DNA from: Lineus longissimus
Lineage: Eukaryota > Nemertea > Pilidiophora > Heteronemertea > Lineidae
Assembly (NCBI RefSeq): GCF_910592395.1
Contig: NC_088308.1
Coordinates: 6,215,001-6,279,000 of the forward strand
DNA length: 64,000 nt
Reading direction: 5' to 3'
A program made the translations under genes and the position numbers. Under the pieces are notes generated by a model, which was not told the origin of the DNA, ran no database searches, and saw only the letters and a list, made by a program, of their open reading frames with translations. Shown here in pieces: positions 24,401 to 35,385 of the stretch (positions are counted from its first letter, which is position 1; every line of letters starts with the position of its first letter).

Positions 24401-27146
24401 GAGCTGTTGTATCTTGTGCATCGTGTTATAACTCGATGAATCTAAACCACTCGATGTTAACCCTCTGTTGTTGAGTATCTGCAAATAAAGCTTATGTTTG
24501 TGTTTCAAATTGCTTCTTGTTTTGTTCTCTTATTTATGCTTACCGTGCTTTGTTGATTTGTGTCGGTATTATTTTTTTTTTTTTCCGTGTTAGTTTCCGA
24601 ACAATCCCTCTTTTTTTCCACCCCAGAGATTAAGGTGCCTTTTGTAGCAGACTTATACCAATATCCCTGATATCAGTAGTGGTCAAAATCATAAGAAGAC
24701 ACATACATGTAGTAGAATTTTTCCTTGGATAATGTGTTCATTCATGTTTCTCATTTTGACCTCCAAGGTTTTAACATTTGGCGGTTTAGATAAAGAAATC
24801 GAAAATAAGCTTGCTTTTGCTACAAACTGCACTACATTCTCTTAGTAGACGGCATTGTGGGACCGGTTTTTGCATGATGGTTTTGAGGCAAACGGTAGTA
24901 TCAGTTCTGGTGAAGTTGGAGAGCCTTCTTGGCGGTGTGATAAAAAAAACTGATTTAGATGAAAAATGTTCTTTGTTTCCACTGTAACCTTTACTTGTTG
25001 ACCATCATGCAAGGACTGGCCTCCTTTACCAAATACCTCCTCAACACCAAGCCTTATTCCCCTATGTTAGACTTAAGATGAGAAGTGTTGATGTCTACTG
25101 TCAGGCCAGCTATGTGAAGTACAGAGTTCTTGTGTAGAGGGAACTGCACATTTTCATCCACACAAAGAGTTGGAATGTTTGTGCACAATATCGGGTACAT
25201 GCTACACCCATCCTCTATATTGGAACTCTGTATTAGTGATGGCTGGCAATATCAATTGCACTAGTCCTCCTTCAGACTTCTACCAACTTGCAAACTACTA
25301 TATGGACCCTCATCTGATCAGGAGATGGTGAAATTTATTTAAAAATCTCCTTTGATGTTCAAGGAGGCCGTAGTCTATGATATTTTATTTTGAGTCTGAG
25401 CCCTGGCTTTGTAAGTCCAGTTTGATTTCAGCATGATATCCTTTCCCTTGCTCCCAAACTGCATGATTTCGCATCATCATATATTTCATCATTTGACTTT
25501 TTTGCATCTTTTGAATTCTGGCTTCGGGTATACATTGGTTCTGGAAATCTCTTCATTTACAAACATTTCTGATGGAAACAAAACTGAGAATTAATGCAGT
25601 CTTTATTTGATTCTTCCTATACATTTTGTAGATACCATTTGCGGAAACGTTTCTGAAAACAGCAACCTTGGAGGTATCGCAATTTAGAAACCTAGCAGAA
25701 AAGAACCAAAATCAGAATATGAAAATGTCACATGGGAAAGTACCTAAAGTTAAGGATAGATGGCGATGCAGATTTTGTTTACCTTATGCAAAATGTAAAT
25801 TAAAAGTGATTTCCAGAATTGACATGTATTTGAATTCTGAACGCCAGATAATCACTAACACTACCAACATCACTTTTACCATCATATCAATAGGTGATGC
25901 CCAAACTTGAATAGAAATGCATCCTGGTGTGTCTATCATCGATTTAAGAGTGTACCACAAATAAAGAATCCTGTCACAGTGTTATCCCTTATTGTAAATA
26001 TCATTTTTATCGAACGACTCTGTGTGTTGTTGCATTCATCGGCCCAAATTCTTCATTATGATAGATTTTCTTGCTTGTTTGTTTAGTTCTCATCTGTTGT
26101 ATTTCCAGATATCGATTTCAACCAATCGGGGTCATTCACGTCGAATAGCGAGTCGCCATGCTCCGGAGCGTCTCCTTATACACCTCACAGAGACTCATTC
26201 GTATCGGCGAGTCCTGCATCACTGCCCCGCAGTCCGTCTGACAACGTTACTCTCCGTAATCCTGACGGCGTATCTGTTAATGTAACTGATGGAGGAAATG
26301 TATCTTATGACGGGTAAGTGTCTCGGGGGAGGGGGGGTGGATATTCGCCTGAGAAGGGACTGGCTGAGCATCTCCAATGTGGGACTGTTGGCCATTGCCT
26401 CCATGTCAGTGCTCTAAACAACTTGGGTGTCACATGTAGTATCGCCATTATTATTCAATGCACGGCCACGAAAGTTACTAATTCGTTTCGAGACATTGTT
26501 GCTAGTTAATACTTGCTTGAAATCGTTTTAAATTGACCATTACCAAACAGTGAGTTTTTGTTTTTGTTCCAGGGCTCGAACAAGTCCAAAGATTTCTCGC
26601 CGGGTGAGCAAGAAACCTGCACCTAAGCCGCCCCCAGTGCCCGAGAGAGCGCAGACTCTACCAAGAACGACAGAGCTGTTGACGCCATCACCACTCCTGA
26701 CGGTGGACAAGGCGAAATCGATGCCTTATGGCATAGAAAATAGTGCAGGTATGGGTTGTTTTGGGGATCATCGTCATCATCGTCATCATCATGGTCCAGA
26801 CTTGGCTTATTGCCGACAGCACATGGGAAATGTACTGGATTCACTGGGGGTTGAACCCGTGACCACCCGAGCCAAAGTCTGCCGCTATGACCGCTGAACC
26901 ATCAAGACCTTGTTCCTGTTTATTGTATGATAAAGTGTCCTTTTTTCCACAGATAACGGCCAGCCTTTTGTATCATCATCATTGACGTCGATTCCCCAGA
27001 GTCCCGACAAACCGACGCCGCCAGACAAACCTTCAGCGGCCACATTGGACCGGAAGGTGAGCCATCGACCGCCCCGACCCGCACCACCACCGCCTGCACC
27101 GCCGAGAGAACATGCTGCATCTATGTCGGAGAATACGTCATTGTGA
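3409..27146 (+). CDS. ARHGAP17: RICH/nadrin-type Rho GTPase-activating protein (BAR-RhoGAP), ARHGAP17/ARHGAP44 orthologue
   Basis: A GAP for Rac/Cdc42-type GTPases that binds curved membrane through its BAR domain; relatives act at junctions, in trafficking and at synapses. Eighteen exons: 3409-3479, 4609-4750, 5499-5572, 9557-9668, 12185-12261, 12577-12685, 13450-13518, 14069-14150, 14543-14670, 15070-15117, 15369-15517, 16024-16098, 16303-16419, 16685-16764, 21454-22209, 26109-26313, 26573-26748, 26953-27146. They sum to 2664 nt, 887 residues, with every phase closing; human ARHGAP17 is about 881. BAR domain is about residues 1-245, starting with the family-like VKQIADQNLGRAEKTELL. RhoGAP is about 253-444, with the arginine finger in GLFR (R292), then VVAGALKLYLRELPEPLM, YLIKFLAKLAE and NIAIVMGPNLIW. 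The tail is Ser/Pro-rich with LPPPPP and KKPAPKPPPVPER (a PxxPxR SH3 ligand) and ends in NTSL, a class I PDZ ligand. ARHGAP17, ARHGAP44 and SH3BP1 share this core, so the symbol is for the subgroup. Extra alternative exons could hide in the 3.9 kb intron before 26109. Confidence 0.93.
3480..4608 (+). other. Intron 1 of the RhoGAP gene
   Basis: Runs from GTAAAT at 3480 to a TTTTCAG acceptor at 4607-4608. I see no additional coding exon, repeat or RNA gene; short open frames here lack family resemblance. Confidence 0.6.
5325..5467 (-). mobile_element. tRNA-derived SINE-like sequence
   Basis: On the minus strand the segment begins CCTCGATGGCCTAGTGGTTA, an A-box-like start at about 5444-5454, followed by a B-box-like GGTTCGACGCC at about 5417-5427, then a non-tRNA body. 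The two boxes sit closer than in a functional tRNA and no cloverleaf can be drawn, so this is a SINE head rather than a tRNA gene. It lies in intron 2 of the RhoGAP gene. Confidence 0.5.
8259..8491. repeat. Long near-perfect inverted repeat (foldback element)
   Basis: A left arm at about 8259-8358 (100 nt) is the near-exact reverse complement of the right arm at about 8392-8491, around a 33-nt loop. Both arms carry the block AGTTCAGATGCGACAAGCGC (right-arm strand) with only scattered mismatches. This is a foldback MITE or a recent palindromic insertion within intron 3 of the RhoGAP gene. Confidence 0.9.
8575..8755. mobile_element. MITE with GAACCTCTC-type terminal inverted repeats
   Basis: Left end reads ACATTAGAACCTCTCGATAA; the reverse complement of the right end reads CACAGTTGAACCTCTCTTTA. 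The two share GAACCTCTC and a following GACAC/GAACAC block. There is no coding capacity. Related ends occur at 14912 and 35822-36186. Confidence 0.6.
9669..12184 (+). other. Intron 4 of the RhoGAP gene
   Basis: Bounded by GTAAGT and CTTTTCAG. It is AT-rich with several open frames of about 100 codons on both strands (for example 10281-10583 minus and 11053-11382 plus) that resemble no family and overlap one another. I see no repeat or RNA gene. Confidence 0.55.
12941..13036 (-). mobile_element. Degenerate tRNA-like SINE head
   Basis: On the minus strand a GTGGCCTAGTTCCTTGAAC A-box-like block (near 13030) is followed by CTTGGTTCAACCCC, a B-box-like block (near 12998-13011). The spacing is tRNA-like but the stems do not pair cleanly. 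It lies in intron 6 of the RhoGAP gene. Confidence 0.3.
13626..13753. repeat. Inverted repeat / foldback MITE
   Basis: A left arm at 13626-13683 begins GGGCCGACCGAAT and is mirrored by a right arm at about 13696-13753 ending ATTCGGTCGGCCC, with about 12 nt of loop and a few mismatches. It sits in intron 7 of the RhoGAP gene. It has no coding capacity and differs in sequence from the other foldbacks in the window. Confidence 0.85.
14912..15050 (+). mobile_element. Fragment of the GAACCTCTC MITE family
   Basis: Begins CAGTGGAACCTCTCTTAGCA, the same terminal type as the elements at 8575 and 36186 (reverse complement). The other end is not clearly recognisable, so this is a one-ended fragment. 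It lies in intron 9 of the RhoGAP gene. Confidence 0.4.
16765..21453 (+). other. Intron 14 of the RhoGAP gene (4.7 kb)
   Basis: Separates the RhoGAP-domain exons from the proline-rich tail exons: GTATGT donor, GATGTAG acceptor. It is AT-rich, with a short (ATC)n run near 18795-18810. I find no convincing exon, RNA gene or bounded repeat. Confidence 0.6.
22988..23063 (+). repeat. 19-bp tandem repeat, four copies
   Basis: The unit CTGTAAACCCCTATTTTGG is repeated four times head to tail without visible mismatch and without spacers. It lies in intron 15 of the RhoGAP gene. Confidence 0.95.
24140..24345 (+). repeat. Imperfect tandem repeat with CAGGGTACATA core
   Basis: About five diverged units of roughly 38-45 bp, each with CAGGGTACATA followed by a TTTGGTGCAGGGCATCCGTC-like block. 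The short open frame across it is a by-product of the repeat. Intronic. Confidence 0.75.
26815..26912 (-). mobile_element. tRNA-derived SINE-like sequence
   Basis: On the minus strand the segment starts GGTCTTGATGGTTCAGCGGT (A-box-like TGGTTCAGCGG) and reaches CACGGGTTCAACCCC (B-box-like) about 45 nt later. Spacing fits a tRNA head, but acceptor-stem pairing fails. It lies in intron 17 of the RhoGAP gene. Confidence 0.5.
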
Positions 27147-27475
27147 GAAATCATGACAGATAGACAGTCAATTTCAAGTTGATACAGCCTTTTGGGTAGA
27201 AAACTTTGACTTGTGAACTCTTGCAAGCATCAAACTTCAGAGTGAAAACCAGTTCTCTTTTCCAAATTTCCTTGACCAGGATCTGTCAACTAAGCCTTGG
27301 CACATTTTAGACTTCATTTCAGTTATGGCACTAGACATGTATATGCAAAATGACTGCAGTTGTCTGGGAAAAGTTAAATTAAATTGGGATTTTTCTGTAT
27401 AATTTATTATTTTAATGATTGTGCGCAAGGTGCGTTTCAGTAATTAGACATTTGATCCCACCAAGCCGACCAACG

Positions 27476-27481
27476 AATAAA
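27476..27481 (+). terminator. Candidate polyadenylation signal of the RhoGAP gene
   Basis: AATAAA about 330 bp after the stop codon, followed by TG/T-rich sequence. It is the first canonical hexamer I noticed downstream, but others occur later (for example near 32652 and inside the MITE array), so the true transcript end is unknown. Confidence 0.35.
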
Positions 27482-28178
27482 AGGAGGCAATATACTCTGT
27501 TTGCAATCTGGAATTTTACTTTCCGATTTATTGGTTTTGGTACACTTCTCTCTTCTCATATGGAACAATTCATGACATGTATATAAAGAAGGGGGAGTCT
27601 CAGGGGGAGTCTGAGATGGAAACAGTGGAGAACAGTTGAATGCAGCCTATATGATTGTCCTGCTTGGGGTTCATGTATGATGGGTATCAATCTTGAAGTA
27701 AATGTGCTTGAATAACCGCTTTTAACAAAGTATTATCTCGATGTTTATTCCAGAAATACATGATATTGTTAACACATTTAACGGGCCAATATTAGCAAAA
27801 TGTGGCTATTGGGCCTGGGCTAGAACCAACCAGTGCTGAAGTGCGCTTCTCTCTTGCCTTTCTGCAGTTTGAGGCTGAAAATGACGAGTTTCATGGTAAA
27901 ACAAGATATGTGCCATATCTAACATGGTGGAGTTAACCATACTATGGCATTGCCCATTTAACGACACATCTGACCTCCAAATTTCAGAGCATTCAGGCGA
28001 ACCGAAAAGCTGATGATAAAAACTTCCAAGCCATTTTCAGTTAAATTCTGAACCTTAGAACCAAAATATCAATAATGGATCTATTTTGTGTTGCGATGAA
28101 ACCTTTCAGATGTAGAGTATTGTAATTCTAGTCAGCTAATCAAATACAGTAGAAAAGCTCTTTCGATACAGACTTGTG

Positions 28179-28432
28179 TTAACCCTTTCGGTACCATTGA
28201 CCTGCAGAGCAGATCGTAAAATGACACCCCTGCAGCACCACTGACCCAAGGAGCGGTGTATGCAGTTTTACTTTTGACTCGATATACACTATAAAGTCGC
28301 AGTGCTGCCATTTTCGAACAATATTTGTATCACAAAAGGTCAGACCACTGCCTGTTGTTCGCTACATGCTTTTACACTATGGTTTGTGTTGAGTGTGGGT
28401 TTAAACTAAATGGCCGGTGGCAAAAGGGTTAA
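28179..28432. mobile_element. piggyBac-type MITE flanked by TTAA
   Basis: TTAA at 28179-28182 and 28429-28432 flank a 246-bp noncoding element. Its ends are CCCTTTCGGTACC and, reverse complemented, CCCTTTTGCCACC. TTAA target duplication and CCC-starting inverted ends are the hallmark of the piggyBac superfamily; there is no transposase. Confidence 0.7.
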
Positions 28433-30138
28433 CTATCTGGGTCTCAAGTATTGTTTATCAGTAGGTCTAGATCATTGTTAATACTTATTGTTATAAGTAT
28501 TCCTTGGAGCTTAGTTTGCTGTTTAATGATGCATAGTAACATTTGGCCCTTTAGTTAAGTTGAACAAAGGAAATTTATATTTGTCATCTTGTTGCTATTT
28601 TGTGCTTCTTTTCAAATGTGATATACTCATTCAATGTGATTACGTGTACACTTTACGGTAGTGGTTCAACCTATTGTCTCAAACAAGTTGACACGAAATT
28701 CTGGCAACTTCTGGTACATTTCTCCTGGTAAAATTCTAGCAGGGCCAGCGCCAGGTGGACATCACAGTAAGAACCTCTATGGGTTTGGCAACATATGCAT
28801 TTTCTGGAATAAATGTATGAACAGCTGATCGGGTTGAAAAATATTCTGGCACACTTTTACATGTATGTCTATTCTGCTTGAGACAGTGGGTGGTTCTGTC
28901 ATGCTTTTCTGCTGCTTGGTGAGTATTTCTCCCAAATTAACTGTACCTTGACTTTAATACTTTTCAATTTCATATTACGTCCTGTAGCACAATTTAGATT
29001 CTTCTTTATGCCCCGGTGTATGAGATTTATGCATAATACATACATGCATCTTTTCATAAACTTGTCAATGACCGTGTTGTGGCATAATGATACACATGTA
29101 TGAATTTCGTCTACATTATTTTGTTGCTAGCAGAAAAAATCTTATCGGTTGAAACAAAACGAACCAAACTGACTGAGGTAGGCCAGTCAGTTGTCAAGCT
29201 TCAAGCTATTCATGATCAGTTTCAAAGGTTTTTCTGAAGTTAAGGTTGGGGGGTCAGTTTGGCCTCCCCTTGGATACGTACCTGTCTAATACTTAGGTTC
29301 TCTTCATCAGGTCATTTGTGATTCGTCCAGTCCAGCTTGGACATAATATCTGCAGAAGATTTGAAGATCAGATATGAGCACGACTCCGTCTCATTTTGAT
29401 AGCATATAAAACAATTAAAACTAGAAAATTATTTTCTAAATTAGAATATTTTCTGTGAATGAAAAGTAGTTCTTTGATAAGGATTTTACATCTTCCTTAT
29501 TAGATTTCAAAAATACTATGTTATCTTTCTTAGTGTGAACCAGTTGTCTCCTGAAATAGTGCTTCTATAATTCCTTAGAACGGATTTCAGTCTCCTGGTA
29601 AGCACTGATTCAGAAATAGATGAAGACTGATTGTGTATGATTCTGATTTTCGTGGGGTCCAAATGGTCGTCTTGTTCGATCCTAGAAATTAAGGTCAGGC
29701 AATTTCATTGTAGTGTACATGTATGTCCATTGTATAGTATGTATCAATGATAACTAAATTTATAAAGTAACGATTTAGTAAATTTTTAGAATGTACATAT
29801 AAATTGATTTCGTGGATCGAAAGCATACTGAGAGACATTTATTTATCTGTGTCTGCTATACTTGTTGTGTAAAGGTGTAACTCTGATCATATTAATATGT
29901 TAGATCTACTTGGCACGCGATGGTAATTGCATGTAACATGTGACATTCAAATAGAAGAAAAGGAGTTTTGTACAAAGTACAGTGAATATGTTGCATAATA
30001 GTCTCAACTCACATGTATGAGGCTACACTTTCTCAATGTATGAGGCTACACTTTCTCCAGTATAAATTGTTTTTTAAACAGCTTCTGCTGCCCTTCCTAT
30101 TTCTTTCAGCGTTTACTTAAAGCGCTTAAAGTACATGT

Positions 30139-30310
30139 AAGGGAGCATTAGCACAGAGGGCCAGCCTCATGATTGTGAGGTTGCAGGTTTGATTCATGGC
30201 CAAGTCACTACTTGGTTTCCCTATTGGTCGGGTAAGAATAAGCACTTAGGCAGCTTTTGAAACCCTAGATTGATATCCCCAGATTGATATCCCCAGATTG
30301 ATATCTTGGG
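30139..30310 (+). mobile_element. tRNA-derived SINE-like unit with tandem tail
   Basis: Reads GGGAGCATTAGCACAGAGGG (A-box-like), then GGTTGCAGGTTTGATTCATG (B-box-like) about 35 nt on, followed by a body and a tail of about three AGATTGATATCCCC units near 30268-30305. A tandem 3' tail is usual for SINEs mobilised by CR1/RTE-type LINEs. Confidence 0.5.
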
Positions 30311-30384
30311 AAATGATGAGTTTTCACTATTGGTCAAAGCAATTTGAGCAAGGTTCAAGATAACACTGAATTGCTATAAATGTG

Positions 30385-30846
30385 TCAAATTATTATTATA
30401 TGATCATTGTCATATTTGAATTCACCGTTTAATACACAATGACCCTGAATCATTCTTTTTAGCGTCTCATAAATACTCATTCTGTTCTTGGTCTTTAGGA
30501 GCACCTGTAAAGAATCTCCTTTAATTAGAATGCTGATTACCAATGAATGATGTGTGCTAAACAACTGTGGTGTTAATAACTTTCCTGTGATTTTGTTTCT
30601 TGGACCATAAGGGGTTAATTTCCTGTCCAATACTCGCTTGATTTTATCTTTATTAGTGCTTTCTTTAATTACCAAGGTGTCCAATTGATTAACCGTGCTA
30701 GACTTGGGAATAGATGTCCAGTTACAATATAGGCCTGGCAATCTTTTGCACCTCAAGAAACTGAGGGGTGTATTGAGTGCATGACACCCCATTAGAATAC
30801 GTTTGAGAAAAGATTCAGGCCAGTCTGTTTTGAACCAAACCGGCAT
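30385..30846 (-). CDS. Hypothetical 153-codon open frame, unrecognised
   Basis: Uninterrupted from ATG at 30846 to a stop at 30385. The product is basic and Ile/Leu/Lys-rich, with no signal peptide, no membrane segment and no domain I recognise. It lies alone in an AT-rich spacer and ends in an Ile run coded by AT-rich sequence. It could be chance; treat it as unproven. Confidence 0.15.
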   Translation of the reverse strand: MPVWFKTDWPESFLKRILMGCHALNTPLSFLRCKRLPGLYCNWTSIPKSSTVNQLDTLVIKESTNKDKIKRVLDRKLTPYGPRNKITGKLLTPQLFSTHHSLVISILIKGDSLQVLLKTKNRMSIYETLKRMIQGHCVLNGEFKYDNDHIIII

Positions 30847-32800
30847 ATTGATTAACAGGGCACTGTGTTAAATTCTGTTGATTGTATTGGAAATTATTGC
30901 TATTATTACTTTCATCTTTGTTTCCTCTAGTCAATGACAACGTTTTAAGGTTACAGTGTACAGTGCTATACATTCCAGAAGAAGGAGTCTATTGAACATA
31001 TTCTTTTCTTGTTACGCAGGGTATTTCAATACCACTGGGGCACATTTTTGTATGGGCCATACACCGGCAGCAATAAAATGTGCCCTTGTCCACCCTAAAT
31101 AAAGAATGTTGCCTTTTCTTTGTGTATGTATAGCATTGTACGGTTCTGACGCACTTGTCAACAGTTTTCTTGGGCTTTACATCCTTTGAGCTGCATGGTG
31201 GCCATGTTTGCTTCATGTTCCTCCCCTATTCCAGATTTCCCAAAGAAAGTTCAGGGAAATGAAAACTATATCTTCACTATTGAGTTAAGTCTTCCTAGGA
31301 GTTGGAAAGCCCTGGATTGGGAGGGGGGATTTTCAGACATTATTTGTTGATTGTTGTCTTATGACCTTATCAGTGTTGTAAAAATATAAACATGTAACAT
31401 CAAGTGTAACGAAACCTTTTGCTCATTGTGAAAACAGCCTGCTTCCCGATGGAGACTGCCTATCCAGCTTACAATTCAACCTTTCATGACTAAGCATGTT
31501 TGTAACATTTGGTGGCTGAAATCAACTTGTTGTTGTTATTGAGGGTTAATTTTGTTCTGCTGGATAGAAAGATTCCCATATTGGTGCTTTCATTGTTGCA
31601 TACATGTAGCTGGTATTGCTGTCTTCTCTTTAAAGCACCCCTCAACCGAGCGATTTTTATTGCTGCAACCTGCAAAAGATTGCTGCGATGAGGGATAAAA
31701 GAATCACTTGTCTGTGGGTATAAAACATAACATTGGTAATTGCTCATTTTGATATTGATTGCAGTTTACTGCAATCAGCGATTCTTGTCGCAGGCACCTG
31801 TGATGACCACTGCAAACAAGCAATTTTAGTCGCATGCAATAATGCAGGTTGCAGCAGTAAAACCACTCGTTTGCGGAGTACTTGAGACGTCATGCCGCAA
31901 GTAATGTGCTTTAAACTTTGACTTGCTGAAACATTATTTAGCTGACTTTCTTTTGGCAAAAATGGTTTTAAAACCAAGATGTAGATTTCTACCTTTGATG
32001 TTGTAAGAAAGTTGATGTAATTCTTGCTGTAAAGCCACTCAATTGAACTGATACCATAAACTGTAAAAGTATCCCATGTGCTCTAATTTTACATTATTTG
32101 TTATGACCAAAAATTGCAGAAATTATTTACAGGGCAACAGAGAATCTTATTGAAATTAGTTACTGTTAATACTGAATTGTGAAAATGCTTAGGTAAAGCT
32201 ATATGTAAAGCAAAAGTTGCAATTTCACAAAACCGCAAACTATAAAAGATAAAAAAATCTTTCCTTGTTGAGAGTTATATTTAGAACTAAGATCCCAAAC
32301 ATTTCAAAGGGTAAGATCTGACTGGGGTAGATTTTGTATATCATTCTCTGCTGCTGTAAGTCATGTTTTGAAAGTTCATGGCACCTGTTACAATTTGTTA
32401 AAAATGTTTTAGGCTCACGAAAATAAAGTAGTTTACAGTAGGTGAAATCGACCTTTTTTAGAGGGGGACCCTATTACTAACACTTGTACCAGTATATTTT
32501 TCATAGAAGTTCAGTACAATTGTATGATCTGAAGTAATACAGTAACAGCATGTTTTCTCAGCTCTCGATGTTCCCAAGTTTGTACATGTTATAACGACTT
32601 GATATTTTGTAAGATATGACAGAGGTATAATCAAGATCCTTTACTTGTAGAAATAAAAACTTTGGAGAAAAACTCTGAAATTGTCTTTACTTGGTTTGAA
32701 TTTTGTCTTATACACCTTCAGCGAGAATTTATCCTAAAGAAATCGGGGGTTAATGTTTGCTTCTTAGGCCCTGCAAACAGTTGCCTAAGACATTTCCTCT

Positions 32801-33236
32801 CAATGGGTGATATGAATAAAGACTAGCAAATGCTTTTACTTCAATTTTGTACAGAAAGGCCTAGTGTAAATGTACATGGAGTTTTAGATAAAAGCATTTG
32901 CTAGTCTTTATTCATATCACCCATTGGCTCAAGTTTGTCCTCTGGTCAGGTTGAGACAATGGGTGATATGAATAAAGACTAGCAAATGCTTTTACTCCGG
33001 TTTTGTACAGAAAGGCCTAGTGTAAATGTACATGGAGATTTAGATAAAAGCATTTGCTAGTCTTTATTCATATCACCCATTGGCTCAAGTTTGTCCTCTG
33101 GTCAGGTTGAGACAATGGGTGATATGAATAAAGACTAGCAATTGCTTTTACTAAAAACCCCATGTACATTTACACTAGGCCTTTCTGTACAAAACTGAAG
33201 TAAAATCATTTACTAGTCTTTATTCATATCACCCAC
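32801..33236. mobile_element. Array of three foldback MITE units with TGGGTGATATGAATAAAG ends
   Basis: Three hairpin units at about 32801-32926, 32958-33082 and 33113-33236. Each is bounded by TGGGTGATATGAATAAAGAC and its reverse complement and has a core containing GGCCTAGTGTAAATGTACAT. Units 1 and 2 share orientation; unit 3 has the core inverted. Identical spacers of about 30 bp (CTCAAGTTTGTCCTCTGGTC...) separate them. A single copy lies at 61642-61757. There is no coding capacity. Confidence 0.9.
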
Positions 33237-33829
33237 TGTGTTGTTCAAGTATAGTTCTCATTGTGAGTTGTTGGTCTGGATGTGACTATGTCTTTAACAC
33301 AGAACTGGTTGTGACAGTTTCATCATGGCTCACTGGCTGTATTTCGTATGGTGCAAACTGAGAGTGAGCTGTATTTCGTATGGTGCAAACTGAGATAATT
33401 TCCAGATTGATTGTCAGACTGACTTTCCTTCATTCTGAACCGATGCCTGAACACTGAAGAGTTAATCTTCTTTTCCCCCACTGTTTTGAAATTCAATCTG
33501 TTTACCAGCCTAAGGGTATTGATGGTTGCTCACCATCAGCTGATGAAGAGACTGGCCAACTGCGTGATGAGGAAGGCATGATGCCAACATTGCCCCACAG
33601 GTAGTTGTAAGCAGAAATACCCACCTCTCATAGTCTCTTGTGTATAGTATGCAAAGGCACTGATTGAATATTTTAGATATCGGAATTAAGGTACAGAATG
33701 CTCGAGTTTTTCCACTCTTACATTGCTAATGGATTGCGTTCAGCCTTTGTACAGTATTTGATTCAGTGAAAACTTTAGCTACATTACCAGGAGTGATGTC
33801 TCACTTGCAGTAAAACTATCCTTGTTGTC

Positions 33830-34190
33830 ATAGGACAATCTCCTCCTGACCAGAGAATGAAGAGTACAGAATCCAGTCTGTAGCTGACATGAGGACGATC
33901 TCCTCCAGAGAATGTGCAGTAGAGACTCCAGTCTCTAACTGACATGAGGACAATCTCCTCCAGGGAATGTGTAGCAGAGACTCCAGTCTCTAGCCAGCAC
34001 AATGACAATCGGTACCCATGTGAATGTATAGTAGAGACTCCAGTCTTCAGGCATGAGAAGTATCTCTACTTCATGCTTCTAGCTGACATGAGAACTCTAT
34101 GTCTCTAGCTGACATGAGGACAATCTCTTGCGGGGAATGCAGAGTGGAGACTCCAGTCCCTAGCTGACATGGGCAAAATCTCTTCCAGGG
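33830..34190 (+). repeat. Minisatellite, units of about 55-60 bp
   Basis: Five to six diverged units containing AGCTGACATGAGGACAATCT, CCAGGGAATGT and AGAGACTCCAGTCTCT. Some central units are shortened or rearranged. Intergenic. Confidence 0.85.
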
Positions 34191-35385
34191 AATGTTTAGT
34201 CCATACACTCCTCCAATTGAGAACGCAATCTCATTTAGAGGCACTCATCTCTCATTTGAGTAGCGAGCACTGCTACAGAGGTCCATATTTTTTTCCAAAG
34301 CCTGGAGAGAGTACAACAGAGAGGAGGTTCATATCAAGAAATCACACAGAGGGGTGTCCCCGGGGATCAATACATGTAAGTCAGTCATACTATGGCCCTA
34401 TCCAGAGGTGATGCATGAAATGGACTTAGACTTTGATGTTTAGATGTCCGATAGAGACACAGACATCTCTAGGTTTATTCTAACAATGATGAAGCACAAA
34501 AAAAGAGAGGCAGTGTTTCTCATTCAATAATTTATTTGAGTATTTAAAAATAAGCAAATATCCTGAAAGAGATTCAGCAGTGCATGACATGACTAGACTG
34601 ACAATTATAACAAAGATCAAAGATGGCTTGACACAGCAGCTGGAGAATTACATGTAGCTTTTAGGCTAATACACAATGTAACCAAGGCAAATATAACTAA
34701 AAGTCCTTCAGAAAAATCCTGACAGAGCCTACATTTACATGCATGTATAAAGACACTAACTAACAATAACTACTTGTATCAGGAGGACTGATTTACATAT
34801 CATTATCATACATTTCTTTCTATTTTGGTTTAAGACATCACCAGATTTTCACTGTGAGAGGCCAAAGGGCTAGGCCTAAAGATGAAGTCAGTACACCTAA
34901 CACCAGTCAATCATCCCGATATAATATTTACCTCTTACCAGGTAAAACTGATGTCGAAATTGGCCAGCTGACAAAGTTACGGTTCTAGAAAGACACTTCA
35001 CGTTTCTGAGTGGGAACATTGGCTCCTCTCCATCAATAACAACAACAATTACATCCTTGATCCACATTAATCAGGTATCGTCGATACTCAGGAAAGTACA
35101 GCAAACCTTTCATATATCCGACTCGCATTAACCGGATATTGGCATGTAATGGACCGATCTTCTAAAGCCTGAATTCTAAGTTCCAACACTGTTGGTGGTG
35201 TGCATAAATGTATCGGAGCGACAAAGGTAACATGGCACCAGTGGTTTTCAATATACTCTGCCTCTCGATATTTTTATGTTTTGTATGTGAGGTAGGAGTA
35301 TCAAAAACCTAAATCTCAGGATGAGACAAAGATGGTCCAGTCGAGTCCGACATGAAAGGTTTACTCCACTTCAATATAAGATGCA

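Larger units (their letters stand above)
22210..26108 (+). other. Intron 15 of the RhoGAP gene (3.9 kb)
   Basis: GTAATC donor at 22210, TTTCCAG acceptor at 26107-26108; phase 1 on both sides, so exons 15 and 16 join directly. It contains the tandem repeats at 22988 and 24140. If unspliced, the frame runs on to a stop at 22302-22304 and adds a hydrophobic tail (see findings). Confidence 0.6.
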
